Assembly (NCBI GenBank): GCA_965224045.1
Contig: CBDCYD010000005.1
Span: 1 to 64,000 of the forward strand
Direction of reading: 5' to 3'
DNA length: 64,000 nt
Origin: Tectiglobus sp965224045
GTDB lineage: Bacteria; Pseudomonadota; Alphaproteobacteria; Rhizobiales; Hyphomicrobiaceae
Positions 37,053-46,224 of the stretch are shown here, piece by piece (the first letter of the stretch is position 1; each line of letters begins with the position of its first letter). Position numbers and translations under genes: made by a program. The notes beneath the pieces were generated by a model, which was not told the origin of the DNA, searched no databases, and was given only the letters and a program-made list of their open reading frames with translations.

Positions 37053-37934
37053 CTAACGACCTGCGCCGGGCGAACGCGAACTCACCACATGAACCTGGTG
37101 CTTCACGTCAAGTTCTGCGACATCGCCGCGCGCTCCGTCGACCTCGGTGCCGTTTCCGTCAGTCGAGGGCTCGGCCCACGTCAGCCCCTTGTAATTGAAT
37201 CCCTCTTCAAGCGTTGGCTTCACGATCAGAAAATAAGGCGACAGGTCGAAGTCACACGGCGCAAATAGGCTGTGATGACGAATGTGCAAGATCTCATGAC
37301 GGCTGTATCGACCGATGCCGAGCTGCTCGCAGCGCACCTTTTCGACCCGCGGCAGGATCGGATAGCGCACCTTTTGAAACGCCTGCGCAATCAGCGTTGA
37401 GCAGATCGCCCGTGTCGGCGCTCCCGAACCAAGCGCGATCATCCGGCGCCGGAAACGGGCCGGAATGGGCAGCGGCACCAGATAGCGCGCCATGTCGAAG
37501 ATATTTCGCAAATCATATTGCAGGCCGATCCGTGTCAACATGAACGAGACCACCGTATCGCGGTCTTCCGGCGTCAGCGACACTGGACGACAGATACGCG
37601 TGTGTGCCTTGGCATACTTCGTGAGCGGCGCTGCAACACACCCTTCACCCAGGTTAACCTCAACCAGCACGTGGCGCTCGCCGTCAGGTTCGCGAGTCTC
37701 AAGCGCATCACCGACATACAGAGCGGCGTGCGACCAGGTCGACTGCGTCAGGTACTTGATCGCACCCGAAACCCTGTCGCTGGCCGACACCAGCAAAACA
37801 TCGCCCGGCCGCAGGGTGCGCTCGAGCGCCGCCGGGTCCGCCGGTGCATATGGCCAGGCATCCTGCTTTTGCCTTTTCAGCCTGGATGCAAGACGCCGAC
37901 CGATCCAGTCGAGGAAATTGTCCACCATGCCCAT
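37053..37934 (-). CDS. YiiX/YebB-like NlpC/P60 superfamily cysteine hydrolase
   Basis: Predicted cytoplasmic papain-fold hydrolase or lipid-acting enzyme of about 294 residues. The first catalytic motif is STWSHAALYVGD (His) and the nucleophile region is TRAICSTLIAQAF (Cys followed by S-T-L). Together with the permuted motif order (His before Cys) this matches the YiiX/YebB branch. No signal peptide. The start is uncertain between ATG 37934 and ATG 37928, as neither has a clear ribosome site. It converges with the ThDP enzyme gene across 83 bp and is unlinked to the metabolic cluster by strand. Confidence 0.78.
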   Translation of the reverse strand: MGMVDNFLDWIGRRLASRLKRQKQDAWPYAPADPAALERTLRPGDVLLVSASDRVSGAIKYLTQSTWSHAALYVGDALETREPDGERHVLVEVNLGEGCVAAPLTKYAKAHTRICRPVSLTPEDRDTVVSFMLTRIGLQYDLRNIFDMARYLVPLPIPARFRRRMIALGSGAPTRAICSTLIAQAFQKVRYPILPRVEKVRCEQLGIGRYSRHEILHIRHHSLFAPCDFDLSPYFLIVKPTLEEGFNYKGLTWAEPSTDGNGTEVDGARGDVAELDVKHQVHVVSSRSPGAGR

Positions 37935-38445
37935 GTCGAGACACTGACACCTCTGGCGCTGACGTACCACTCACAAATGTGGAACGTCCAGCGGACCATG
38001 ACCTGCCGTGGACGGGTCCACTCCAAACCTAGCCCCATCCCCTGCCGACAACCAGAAGCGACAACTTCGGACCATTGTTGGCAATCAGCTCCGCCCCTCG
38101 TTGGTCAATGGTCGCACCCGTGCGGACAGGAGTAAGACCCAATCGGGGCGATGAGATCGACCGCTCGAAGACGCAACCTCGTCCATCACCCATGGCCCGA
38201 ACACCGGCCAGCAAGCGTGGTCACCAGTTTGCAATCGAAGCGAAATGTCGGCACGCGGCAGATCCACTTGACCGGTGGAAAGGGCGGTACAATCATCCTT
38301 CATACACGCAATAGTAGAAACTAGGAAAGAATACAGAAACTTTAAGTAGAAAACAAAGTTCGCTTGAGTTTAGTTGTGTACTACAAAAGAAAGTCTGCTT
38401 ATTTTGAAGTGGAACCGCCCCATCTCTGCTGACAGTTTGCGAATA
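37935..38445. other. Intergenic region with AT-rich leader
   Basis: About 510 bp. The right part (roughly 38300-38410) is distinctly AT-rich against a GC-rich genome. It carries two related motifs (TAGTAGAAAC near 38314 and AAGTAGAAAA near 38343) and an imperfect palindrome TAGT-TGTGT-ACTA (38371-38383), which could be operator sites of the XRE gene that follows. No gene seen. Confidence 0.5.
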
Positions 38446-39054
38446 ATGAAGAAGTCGGAGCCAACCCAAACCACGGAGAGATTCGCCCGGCGGTTACGCG
38501 CCATGCGTATACCGCGCGGCTTTAAGACCGCGCGCAGTTTTGCGGCCGCTTTGGGCATTCATGAAAACCGTTACACACGCTACGAGCGCGCCGAAGTCGA
38601 GCCCGATCTTGAAACCCTCATGCGCATTTGCGACACGCTTGGCGCCTCACCCAACGACCTGCTGTGCGAAACCATCGGCCTCACTCCCGATGCCGCAATG
38701 CCTGGATTTTCAGAACACCCACAAGCCAACGTTGCCAGCCCTCCCTTGGCGCCTGCAGTGCAATCGGCCACTCTCAGATTTCAAGCGGAAGCCATGGCGC
38801 TGGCCAACCAGCTAGCGACACTGGTCCTGCGAAGGGAGACCGGCACAGAGCCTGACCCTGGCGCGGTTCTCAAATCAGCTGGAGAACTGTTTCACCGCAT
38901 TTCTACGTCACCGTTTTCCGTTCTGCCTGAAATCGGCAGTACGATTGCGGTGGCGTCGGCGGATCTTGAAACGCAGCGACGCATTGCAGCGCACATTACC
39001 GCCATCGTCGATCTCTTGCGCGCCATGCCCAACGTTGGCGAGCAAGAAAACTGA
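38446..39054 (+). CDS. XRE-family helix-turn-helix regulator
   Basis: A 202-residue DNA-binding protein. Residues about 10-80 form an XRE/Cro-type HTH (RSFAAALGIHENRYTRYERAEVEPDLETLMRI split across the helices). The C-terminal part (about 95-200) is helical and unassigned. The ATG at 38446 (MKKSEP) was chosen because it directly precedes the domain, though the ribosome site is poor; an upstream TTG at 38374 would add 24 residues in the AT-rich leader. Autoregulation through that leader is plausible. No partner gene adjacent. Confidence 0.78.
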   Translation: MKKSEPTQTTERFARRLRAMRIPRGFKTARSFAAALGIHENRYTRYERAEVEPDLETLMRICDTLGASPNDLLCETIGLTPDAAMPGFSEHPQANVASPPLAPAVQSATLRFQAEAMALANQLATLVLRRETGTEPDPGAVLKSAGELFHRISTSPFSVLPEIGSTIAVASADLETQRRIAAHITAIVDLLRAMPNVGEQEN

Positions 39055-39108
39055 TATCGACCAAGCGCCTTGCATTCACCTGACAAGTTGAACGGAATGC
39101 TCGAGACG

Positions 39109-41538
39109 TTAGCCGCGGATTTCGCCGCCTGTCATTTTCTGTACGGCCGCCACTACCTTCTCCGACACGGCATCTATCTCGACATCCGTCAATGTTTTGT
39201 CGCGCGGCTGTAGCGTCACTTCGATTGCAAGCGATTTCTTGCCATCACCAAGACTTTCACCTTCGAATACATCGAACACATTGACGCCTGCAATCAGCGC
39301 TTTGTCCGCACCGCTGGCGGCCCTGACCACGTCACCTGCAGCAACGTCGCTCTCGACCACGAAGGCAAAGTCGCGCCGCACGGGCAGCAAGTCGGTTGCG
39401 ACCAGAGCCGCTTTCGCCCGTGTCTTTTTCTTTTTCGCCGGTAACGCCGACAAAAACAGCTCGAAGGCGACGGCAGGACCGGCAACATCGAGGAACTTCA
39501 GCGTCGCCGGGTGCACTTCGCCGAAATGACCAAGCACCAGCTTGGGGCCAAGTTTCAACGTTCCGGACCGCCCCGGATGAAACCACGCCGGCGCATCACG
39601 TGCGACCTGGGCCTGCGAAGCCTCGATACCCAATGCCGTCAGAACCGCGGCCACGTCTGCCTTGACATCGAACACGTTGACATCGGGAGCGCTTCCACTC
39701 CAGTGCCGGCCGCTGCCAAGCAGCTTCGCAGTTCTGAGGCGAATGCCGGCTGCGACCTGTAGCTGGCCTGTTTCGGTATCGTCACGATAGGCCTGACCGA
39801 GCTCAAACAAGGCGACGTCCTGAAACCCACGGTTGACGTTGCGCTGCCCTGCGCTCAGCAAACCCGGCAGTATGCTGGGCCGCATCGAAGAAAGCTCGAC
39901 GGAGATCGGGTTGTCCAGTTCCAGCTCATCACTACCACCGCCAAAATGACGCGCCTGCGCGCGCGGCAGGAACGACCACGTTATCGCTTCGACGAACCCA
40001 CGTGAGGCCAGTACCCTGCGGGCTTTGCGGGCCCGTTTCTGATCTTCCGTCAAAACAGCCCGCGTCACCCCATGTGCGCGCGGCATTGCCGCTGAAGGCA
40101 CATTATCGAGGCCAACAATCCGAATGATTTCTTCCACAAGATCAGCGCTGCCATGCATGTCCGGCCGCCACGTCGGCAACGTCACTTTGACGTCGCCACC
40201 GCGCCCTTCGACCTTACAGCCGATTGCCTGCAGGATACGCCGGCAGTCCTTTGCCGGAACGTCGAGCCCCGTCAACTTGGCAACGTGATTGTAACGAAAC
40301 TCGACGACGCGATTTTCGATCGGCGGATCACCTGCAACGAGGGCCTTCGAGGGCTCGCCACCGCAGAGCTTCAGCGCAAGATCGGTCGCGAGGTCCAGTC
40401 CCGGCTCTACGAACGCCGGATCGACACCGCGTTCGAACCGGTAACGCGCATCCGAAATGATACCATTCTTGCGACCTGTTTCCGCGGTGCGAACGGGATC
40501 GAAGTAGGCACACTCGATCAGCACGTTGGTCGTGGTTTCCGTGCAACCGGACGCCTCACCGCCAATGATTCCGCCATAGCCGAGCACACCGCTGTCGTCA
40601 GCGATCACGCACATCGTTTTGTCAGCGGTGTAGGTCTTGTTGTCGAGCGCCGTGAACGTCTCGCCGTCTTGTGCCATTCTCGCACGCACATGGCCTTTCA
40701 GTTTATCGGCATCGTAAACATGCAATGGGCGGCCACGATCCATTGAAACGTAGTTCGTCATATCGACCAGTGCACTAATCGGACGCAGGCCTATCGCCCG
40801 CAGCCGATCCTGCATCCAGCCCGGAGACGGACCGTTCTTGACACCGCGAATGTAGCGCCCGGCAAATACCGGGCAGGCATCCTCAAACCCAGGCGAAAAC
40901 TCGAGCTTGATATCGACGGGGCAATCGAACGTCCCCTCCACCTTGCCGAGTTTCGGTTCGGCTTTGAGCTTGCCGAGACCGGCTGCCGCTAGATCACGCG
41001 CAATGCCTCTCACACCGGTGCAGTCCGGACGGTTCGGCGTAAGGCCGACTTCGATGACCGGATCACTTCGCCCCGTCACATCGATGAAGCGTTCCCCGAC
41101 ACGGTCTGCAAGACCGTCTTCAAGCTCGACAATTCCCTCGTGGTCGTCTGACAGTTCCAGCTCCCGCTCGGACACGAGCATGCCATTGGAATCAACACCG
41201 CGCACCGCACGCTTCTCCAGTGTGACATCAATGCCTGGGACGTAGGTACCAACCGCCGCAAATACGCCGACCATGCCGGTACGTGCGTTCGGCGCGCCAC
41301 AAACCACCTCGACCGTCGGCTGGCCCGGCGAGATTTCCACCTGGCATACCTTCAACTTGTCGGCATTGGGGTGCTTTTTCGCCTCGATCACACGTGCCAC
41401 GGTAAACGCGCCGAGCGTCTCTGCCGGATCATAAATGTTTTCCACTTCAAGCCCGATCGCCGACAGTGTCGTTGCGATTTCTTCGAGAGAAGCCTCTGTT
41501 TCGAGGTGGTCTTTGAGCCAGTTGAACGTAAACTTCAT
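39109..41538 (-). CDS. pheT: Phenylalanine-tRNA ligase beta subunit
   Basis: Beta subunit of the (alpha-beta)2 phenylalanyl-tRNA synthetase, 809 residues. It begins MKFTFNWLKDHLETEASLEE as in homologues; the tRNA-binding domain follows (about 40-150), then the B3/B4 editing region and the C-terminal anticodon-binding domain. Full length with no gaps. The gene is the last of the translation cluster; a membrane-protein gene separates it from pheS instead of the usual direct pheS-pheT junction. The upstream 35 codons of open frame lack homology and were excluded. Confidence 0.97.
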   Translation of the reverse strand: MKFTFNWLKDHLETEASLEEIATTLSAIGLEVENIYDPAETLGAFTVARVIEAKKHPNADKLKVCQVEISPGQPTVEVVCGAPNARTGMVGVFAAVGTYVPGIDVTLEKRAVRGVDSNGMLVSERELELSDDHEGIVELEDGLADRVGERFIDVTGRSDPVIEVGLTPNRPDCTGVRGIARDLAAAGLGKLKAEPKLGKVEGTFDCPVDIKLEFSPGFEDACPVFAGRYIRGVKNGPSPGWMQDRLRAIGLRPISALVDMTNYVSMDRGRPLHVYDADKLKGHVRARMAQDGETFTALDNKTYTADKTMCVIADDSGVLGYGGIIGGEASGCTETTTNVLIECAYFDPVRTAETGRKNGIISDARYRFERGVDPAFVEPGLDLATDLALKLCGGEPSKALVAGDPPIENRVVEFRYNHVAKLTGLDVPAKDCRRILQAIGCKVEGRGGDVKVTLPTWRPDMHGSADLVEEIIRIVGLDNVPSAAMPRAHGVTRAVLTEDQKRARKARRVLASRGFVEAITWSFLPRAQARHFGGGSDELELDNPISVELSSMRPSILPGLLSAGQRNVNRGFQDVALFELGQAYRDDTETGQLQVAAGIRLRTAKLLGSGRHWSGSAPDVNVFDVKADVAAVLTALGIEASQAQVARDAPAWFHPGRSGTLKLGPKLVLGHFGEVHPATLKFLDVAGPAVAFELFLSALPAKKKKTRAKAALVATDLLPVRRDFAFVVESDVAAGDVVRAASGADKALIAGVNVFDVFEGESLGDGKKSLAIEVTLQPRDKTLTDVEIDAVSEKVVAAVQKMTGGEIRG

Positions 41539-41644
41539 TGCTAGGTCTGCCAGGTTTAGAGGGGCGCGCTTGTCTGTGCGGCCGCCGCATGGCCGGCTTG
41601 TCCGATCGGTTGAGGACAAGGGCCAAGTGGCGTCCGCCAACGTT

Positions 41645-42202
41645 TCACTTGAACAGCCGCATTTGATTCTCCGTTTGAGTATGCGCCTGCCGCGCGATGC
41701 GGATCTTACCGTAGATCCAGGCGAACGAGATCAGGATCTTGATCAGCGTCAACCCATAAAAGATCCGGAAAACAAAGGAGTAGATCCAGAACCACATCGA
41801 TCCCTTATTGATGTAGAGCGAGCCCAACCTGAGATCGAAATGTTCCATCACATCGAAAAAGCCACCACGAAAGACAAGATCAAGCGAGAACAAGGCCACT
41901 GAAATCGGCCCACCATGGACCGGCTGTGTGCCATCCGAAAAAATCTGGAATCCGTCGGCTTGTAACAGGAGGCAGCTCAACGTGAACAGCACGTAGAAGA
42001 ACAGCATCGATACTGCCATAAACCTGTAGTAACCAAACGCCTGGCGCAGCGTGTTGCCGGAGAACGAGAAATCAACCCAGCGATCGATCTCGTCGTGCTT
42101 ACTGTCATGGTAAAAGATGATGAAGATGACTGTGCCGACCATCACTATCGCCAGCACGATCGCCGCCAGCACTGAAAACTGCAGGTTTTGGAAGACGAGC
42201 AT
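41645..42202 (-). CDS. Multi-pass membrane protein inserted between pheS and pheT
   Basis: A 185-residue protein of unknown function with at least three membrane segments: about 10-31 (SVLAAIVLAIVMVGTVIFII), about 62-82 (MAVSMLFFYVLFTLSCLLLQ) and about 137-160 (WFWIYSFVFRIFYGLTLIKI). It has a basic C-terminal tail. GGAGG lies about nine bases before the ATG; an adjacent GTG (42205) is equally possible. It sits 69 bp after pheS and 106 bp before pheT on the same strand, so it is very likely co-transcribed with both. No family recognised. Confidence 0.75.
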   Translation of the reverse strand: MLVFQNLQFSVLAAIVLAIVMVGTVIFIIFYHDSKHDEIDRWVDFSFSGNTLRQAFGYYRFMAVSMLFFYVLFTLSCLLLQADGFQIFSDGTQPVHGGPISVALFSLDLVFRGGFFDVMEHFDLRLGSLYINKGSMWFWIYSFVFRIFYGLTLIKILISFAWIYGKIRIARQAHTQTENQMRLFK

Positions 42203-42271
42203 CACGGCCAGCCTCCTTTGCCCAAAAGCCACCACCCCACAGAAGGCCAGGATCGACACGGCCTGGCGACG

Positions 42272-43354
42272 CTAAGACGACATTCCGCCAGCCAGTGTCG
42301 GCACATCCAACGGCATGAAGCCGTAATGGCGCATCCAACGCAGATCACCCGCAAACATATCCCTGAGATCAGGAATGCCGTATTTCAGCATTGTGATCCG
42401 GTCGAGCCCCATACCAAACGCGAAGCCTTGATACCGCTCGGGATCGAGGCCGCAGTTTGCAATTACGTTGGGGTGCACCATCCCAGATCCGAGGATTTCA
42501 AGCCACTCGCCCGGCTTGCCGATGGCCGCCGCGTCGATGTCGACTTCCATCGACGGCTCTGTGAACGGGAAATGCGACGCGCGAAAACGCATCTTTACTT
42601 CATCAACTTCGAAGAACGCTTTACAGAACTCCTCTAGGCACCACTTGAGGTGACCAAGATGGGTTTCCTCGTCGATCACCAGGCCTTCGACCTGATGGAA
42701 CATTGGTGTATGCGTCTGATCGCTGTCGCAACGGTAAACCCGCCCTGGCGCGATGATGCGGATCGGCGGCTCTTGGCTCAACATCGTTCGAATTTGCACC
42801 GGACTTGTGTGTGGCCTGAGCACCATCCGCGTCCCGTCCGCACGCTCCTTGAGATAGAACGTGTCCATGTCCTGGCGGGCTGGATGATGGGTCGGGATGT
42901 TGAGCTTCGTGAAGCAGTAGTCGTCCGTGTCGATGTCAGGGCCTTCAGCAACTGCAAAGCCCATGTCGGCAAATATCTCGTTGACCTCGTCGAAAACCTG
43001 ACTGAGCGGGTGAATGCGGCCATCTGCGAGTGGCCCAAGACGGACCGGAAGCGAGACGTCGGCCGTTTCACTGGCAAGGCGCCGCTCGAGTTCGACTGCC
43101 TCGAGTTCGGCCTTTCGTGCCTCCAGCGCCTCGTTCACGCGCATCTTCAAGGCATTGACGGTCTGGCCGAACGACTTGCGTTCCTCCGGCGCCATGCCGC
43201 CGAGTTTTTGCATGAGCCCGGAGATCCGACCCTTCTTGCCAAGCGTGGCAATGCGTACGGATTCGAGATCCTTGAGGGCGCCGGCAGCAGCAACCTCACC
43301 AAGGATTTCAGCCTCGAGGTGCTCGAGGCCTTGCGGTTCGCCGTCTTGCGGCAT
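42272..43354 (-). CDS. pheS: Phenylalanine-tRNA ligase alpha subunit
   Basis: Catalytic class II aminoacyl-tRNA synthetase subunit charging tRNA-Phe, 360 residues. An N-terminal coiled coil (about 1-90) is followed by the catalytic domain with motif 2 (RIIAPGRVYRCDSDQTHTPMF) and motif 3 (GFAFGMGLDRITMLKYGIPD). Length is normal. It lies 24 bp downstream of rplT, continuing the rpmI-rplT-pheS order. Its usual partner pheT is displaced by one small gene. Confidence 0.98.
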   Translation of the reverse strand: MPQDGEPQGLEHLEAEILGEVAAAGALKDLESVRIATLGKKGRISGLMQKLGGMAPEERKSFGQTVNALKMRVNEALEARKAELEAVELERRLASETADVSLPVRLGPLADGRIHPLSQVFDEVNEIFADMGFAVAEGPDIDTDDYCFTKLNIPTHHPARQDMDTFYLKERADGTRMVLRPHTSPVQIRTMLSQEPPIRIIAPGRVYRCDSDQTHTPMFHQVEGLVIDEETHLGHLKWCLEEFCKAFFEVDEVKMRFRASHFPFTEPSMEVDIDAAAIGKPGEWLEILGSGMVHPNVIANCGLDPERYQGFAFGMGLDRITMLKYGIPDLRDMFAGDLRWMRHYGFMPLDVPTLAGGMSS

Positions 43355-43378
43355 TTGTCCTAGTCCAGTGTTGGAAGG

Positions 43379-43747
43379 TTAGCCACCCGCCTGTCCGACC
43401 GCCGCCTGCGCCTGGGCGACCAGCGCCTTGAACGCATCGGCATCGCGCACTGCGATATCGGCAAGCACTTTGCGATCGATCTCGATCCCGGCCTTGGTCA
43501 GGCCGTCGATAAATCGGCCGTACGTCATGCCGTGCTCGCGGCTGGCAGCATTGATCCGCTGAATCCAAAGCGAGCGAAACGTCCGCTTGCGCCGCTTGCG
43601 ATCGCGGTACTGGTATTGAGCCGCCTTTTCGACCGCCTGCTTAGCAACGCGGATCGTATTTTTGCGCCGGCCGTAATAACCTTTGGCGGCGGCGAGAACT
43701 TTCTTGTGCTTGGCGTGTGCAGTGACGCCCCGTTTGACACGTGCCAT
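43379..43747 (-). CDS. rplT: 50S ribosomal protein L20
   Basis: Early-assembly protein of the large subunit that binds 23S rRNA, 122 residues. Strongly basic, with the family opening MARVKRGVTAHAKHKKVLAA followed by GYYGRRKNTIRVAKQAVEKA. In many bacteria L20 represses its own operon by binding the leader RNA; I see no certain leader structure here. 54 bp separate it from rpmI. Confidence 0.98.
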   Translation of the reverse strand: MARVKRGVTAHAKHKKVLAAAKGYYGRRKNTIRVAKQAVEKAAQYQYRDRKRRKRTFRSLWIQRINAASREHGMTYGRFIDGLTKAGIEIDRKVLADIAVRDADAFKALVAQAQAAVGQAGG

Positions 43748-43801
43748 GTCGGAAGAACCTCGGTATGAATCCGGAAATCAGGTGAACTAGGCGCTTGCCG
43801 G

Positions 43802-44002
43802 TCAGCGATCGTACGGCATGTACTTTTTGACAATTCGGGCATCGGCATCACCGAGCACCATCATCCCGCGCGCATTTCGGATAAACTTCGTTGTCCGCTT
43901 TATCATGCCGTGCCGCTTGCCGGCGGCCTGCACTTTCACCTTGCCGGTGGCAGTCATCTTGAAGCGCTTCTTGGCGCTCGCCTTCGTCTTCATCTTGGGC
44001 AT
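43802..44002 (-). CDS. rpmI: 50S ribosomal protein L35
   Basis: Small basic large-subunit protein, 66 residues: MPKMKTKASAKKRFKMTATG with the conserved KRHGMIKRTTKF further on. The ATG at 44002 has GGAG about six bases upstream; the frame extends 19 codons further up but without homology. It begins the rpmI-rplT-pheS-X-pheT series. Confidence 0.97.
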   Translation of the reverse strand: MPKMKTKASAKKRFKMTATGKVKVQAAGKRHGMIKRTTKFIRNARGMMVLGDADARIVKKYMPYDR

Positions 44003-44124
44003 TTCGCTCTCCATCTTTCCGTGCCGGCCGGCCACCACCGTCAAGGCGTAGTCCCGCATGAACAGCGCTTTCCAACGAATTGTCTGCCGAAAAGCATTGG
44101 CCGGATGCTGTACACATTGTGTTG

Positions 44125-44167
44125 CAAAAGCAATTCAGCCGCCACGGCATGCCCCGCCGGGCGGCTG
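44125..44167 (-). terminator. Hairpin plus T-run between infC and rpmI
   Basis: Minus-strand stem CAGCCGCC / GGCGGCTG (44167-44160 and 44143-44136) followed by a weak T-run (TTGCTTTTG). It lies about 140 bp after the infC stop, so infC may end here or be partly attenuated before rpmI. Nothing else is apparent in the 300 bp infC-rpmI gap. Confidence 0.5.
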
Positions 44168-44302
44168 GAAGCCGGAGTTATAGTCGGCCAGTGCCACGAA
44201 AGCAAGCGTCAAACGCCTCTGTCGGCCCCAATGCGCCCCGTCGGAAAACCGATGCATAACGCCCGCGCACATTCGAATGGCCACAAGCAATCGGCTGACG
44301 GT

Positions 44303-44842
44303 TCAGCGAGGCGCGAGCACCATCACCATCTGCCGCCCCTCGAGGCGCGGCTCGGACTCGACTTTCGCAATTTCATCAATGTCCGACTTTACGCGTAACA
44401 GCAGATCACGGCCGAGCTGCTGGTGTGCCATTTCACGCCCGCGAAAGCGCAAAGTGACCTTTACCTTGTCGCCCTCATCAAAGAAGCGCTTCATCGACCG
44501 CATCTTCACGTCATAGTCGTGATCGTCGATATTCGGGCGCATTTTGATTTCTTTAACCTCGACGGTCTTCTGCTTCTTGCGCGCCTCGGCAGCCTTCTTT
44601 TGCTCTTGATACTTGTATTTGCCGTAATCGAGAATTTTGCAGACAGGCGGACTGGCATCAGGAGAAACCTCCACCAGGTCCAGGCCGGCATCACCAGCCC
44701 GACTCATGGCGTCTTCAATACTGACAACACCGTGATTCTGGCCTTCTGCATCAATTAGTCTGACTTCTCGGACCCGAATAGCATCGTTTGTACGGGGTCC
44801 GGTTTGCTCGCGCTCGGGCGGGCCACGAAATGGTCGACGGAT
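44303..44842 (-). CDS. infC: Translation initiation factor IF-3 (ATC start)
   Basis: Binds the 30S subunit and proofreads start-codon selection, 179 residues. The N-terminal domain continues upstream of the first ATG (44707) with full homology: AIRVREVRLIDAEGQNHGVV, then EDAMSRAGDAGLDLVEVSPD. That extension begins at an ATC codon (44840-44842) encoding the family-typical RRPFRG and preceded by AGGAG about nine bases away. Non-AUG starts (ATT, ATC, ATA, CTG) are the rule for infC and allow IF-3 to repress its own synthesis. A hairpin (GATTTGT / ACAAATC, 44899-44918) and a TTGACT box near 44965 lie upstream. Confidence 0.95.
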   Translation of the reverse strand: MRRPFRGPPEREQTGPRTNDAIRVREVRLIDAEGQNHGVVSIEDAMSRAGDAGLDLVEVSPDASPPVCKILDYGKYKYQEQKKAAEARKKQKTVEVKEIKMRPNIDDHDYDVKMRSMKRFFDEGDKVKVTLRFRGREMAHQQLGRDLLLRVKSDIDEIAKVESEPRLEGRQMVMVLAPR

Positions 44843-44965
44843 GGTTGAGTCTCCTCTGCTACTGCGACCTGAAGCGAAATGATGCCCCGGCTGCGAGTGA
44901 TTTGTGTTTCAACAAATCGGAACAGCCATGACGGCACTTGTAGATTGATAATATCATCACCGAAG

Positions 44966-46186
44966 TCAAGTGAATCCGGGCGATAACTGAGGCACCGGTG
45001 CACAGCCGAACGCCGACGCCAATCTGGTGTTTAGCAACTCGTCGTAAACATCCAGTGTCCGGAGCTTCATCGCCTCGAGCGTGAAATTCTCCGCCACATT
45101 GCGCACGGCCCGCTCCGCCATAGCGGCCCGGCGATCCGGTGCTAGCACAAGAGCTTCGGAAAGCGCCGCCGCCAGAGCCGCAACATCACCAGGCGCGACC
45201 AGCCAACCCGTGGTCTCGTTTTCTGCAACGTCCGGTTTGGCCAGCACCGTCTCCATCGGTGCACCAAGGCGCGTTGCGATTACCGGACAGCCGAGCGCCT
45301 GCGCCTCGGCGCCCGTCCGCCCGAATGCTTCTGGTTCGGTAGAGGCCACCACACTGACATATGCCGCCGCGAAGGCTGCAGGCATATCGGCCTCATGACC
45401 GACGAGGAGCGCACATTTCTCCAACCCTGCCTGCGCAATATCACGGCGTAATTGTCTAAGGTAGCCCGCTCGGTTCTGGGCATCACCGGCAAGTACGATC
45501 ACAGCATCGCCAAGCCTGCGTTGCCGGGCAAGTTCTGCTGTGGCGGCAATCAATACCCGCTGCCCTTTCCATCCGGTAAGTCGCGCAGCTTGCAGGATCA
45601 CCGGGCGATCGCCTTCCACGCCCCAACGCTCGCGCACGGCCCGCACCCGCTCTGCACTCACCGCGCCGGCGTCGAACCCACGGTCAACGCCCCGGTAAAT
45701 GACCCGCAATCGATCTGCCGGTGTCGCATATCGCGATCGGATCAAATCCGCCGTGTAGCCGGAATTCGCGATCACGATATCCCCACGGGCCATGACGCTG
45801 TTATAGAACCGCTTCACTGGACCACCCTCGCTGTAGGCCCCATGGTAGGTGGTCACGAAGGGTAGGCCGGTTCGCCGCGCCGCCCAAAGAGCACTCCATG
45901 CCGGCGCCCGGCTGCGCGCGTGAACGAGGTCGACACCTTCGCGACGCAGAAGCCGTGCGAGCCGACGCGCGTTGGCAAACATCCGCACCGGGTTCTTCGT
46001 TGCGGCCGGAAACCGGACGATCTCCGCCCCTTGCTGACGCGCGGCCTGTTCCAGCCGCCCGCCCTGTGTCGCGATCAGCGACCGCCCACCGGCCCGCACA
46101 ACTGCCTCCCCGATCTCGACGGCCGACAGCTCGGCGCCGCCGGTATCGAGTTCAGGAACGATCTGCAGTATGGTCGCCGCGGTCAT
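44966..46186 (-). CDS. Glycosyltransferase family 4
   Basis: Predicted retaining GT-B sugar transferase of 406 residues. The N-terminal strand (LQIVPELDTGGAELSAVEIG) is acceptor-side; the C-terminal domain carries the EX7E motif inside STEPEAFGRTGAEAQALGCP, a nucleotide-sugar-binding feature. Probably adds a sugar to an outer-membrane lipid or exopolysaccharide. It is divergent from an alpha/beta hydrolase gene across 38 bp. No other glycan genes are near, so the substrate is not clear. Confidence 0.92.
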   Translation of the reverse strand: MTAATILQIVPELDTGGAELSAVEIGEAVVRAGGRSLIATQGGRLEQAARQQGAEIVRFPAATKNPVRMFANARRLARLLRREGVDLVHARSRAPAWSALWAARRTGLPFVTTYHGAYSEGGPVKRFYNSVMARGDIVIANSGYTADLIRSRYATPADRLRVIYRGVDRGFDAGAVSAERVRAVRERWGVEGDRPVILQAARLTGWKGQRVLIAATAELARQRRLGDAVIVLAGDAQNRAGYLRQLRRDIAQAGLEKCALLVGHEADMPAAFAAAYVSVVASTEPEAFGRTGAEAQALGCPVIATRLGAPMETVLAKPDVAENETTGWLVAPGDVAALAAALSEALVLAPDRRAAMAERAVRNVAENFTLEAMKLRTLDVYDELLNTRLASAFGCAPVPQLSPGFT

Positions 46187-46224
46187 GTCAGCATCTGCCC
46201 AACCATCGTGAAAGGGCTGATAGA

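Noticed and set aside
37518..38135. Plus-strand frame of 205 codons over the YiiX-like gene and its upstream gap
   Set aside because: Antisense shadow over the first two thirds of its length; the remainder has no homology.
44755..45003. Minus-strand frame overlapping the 5' end of infC
   Set aside because: It is out of frame with IF-3, whose homology runs through this stretch, and it has no domain.
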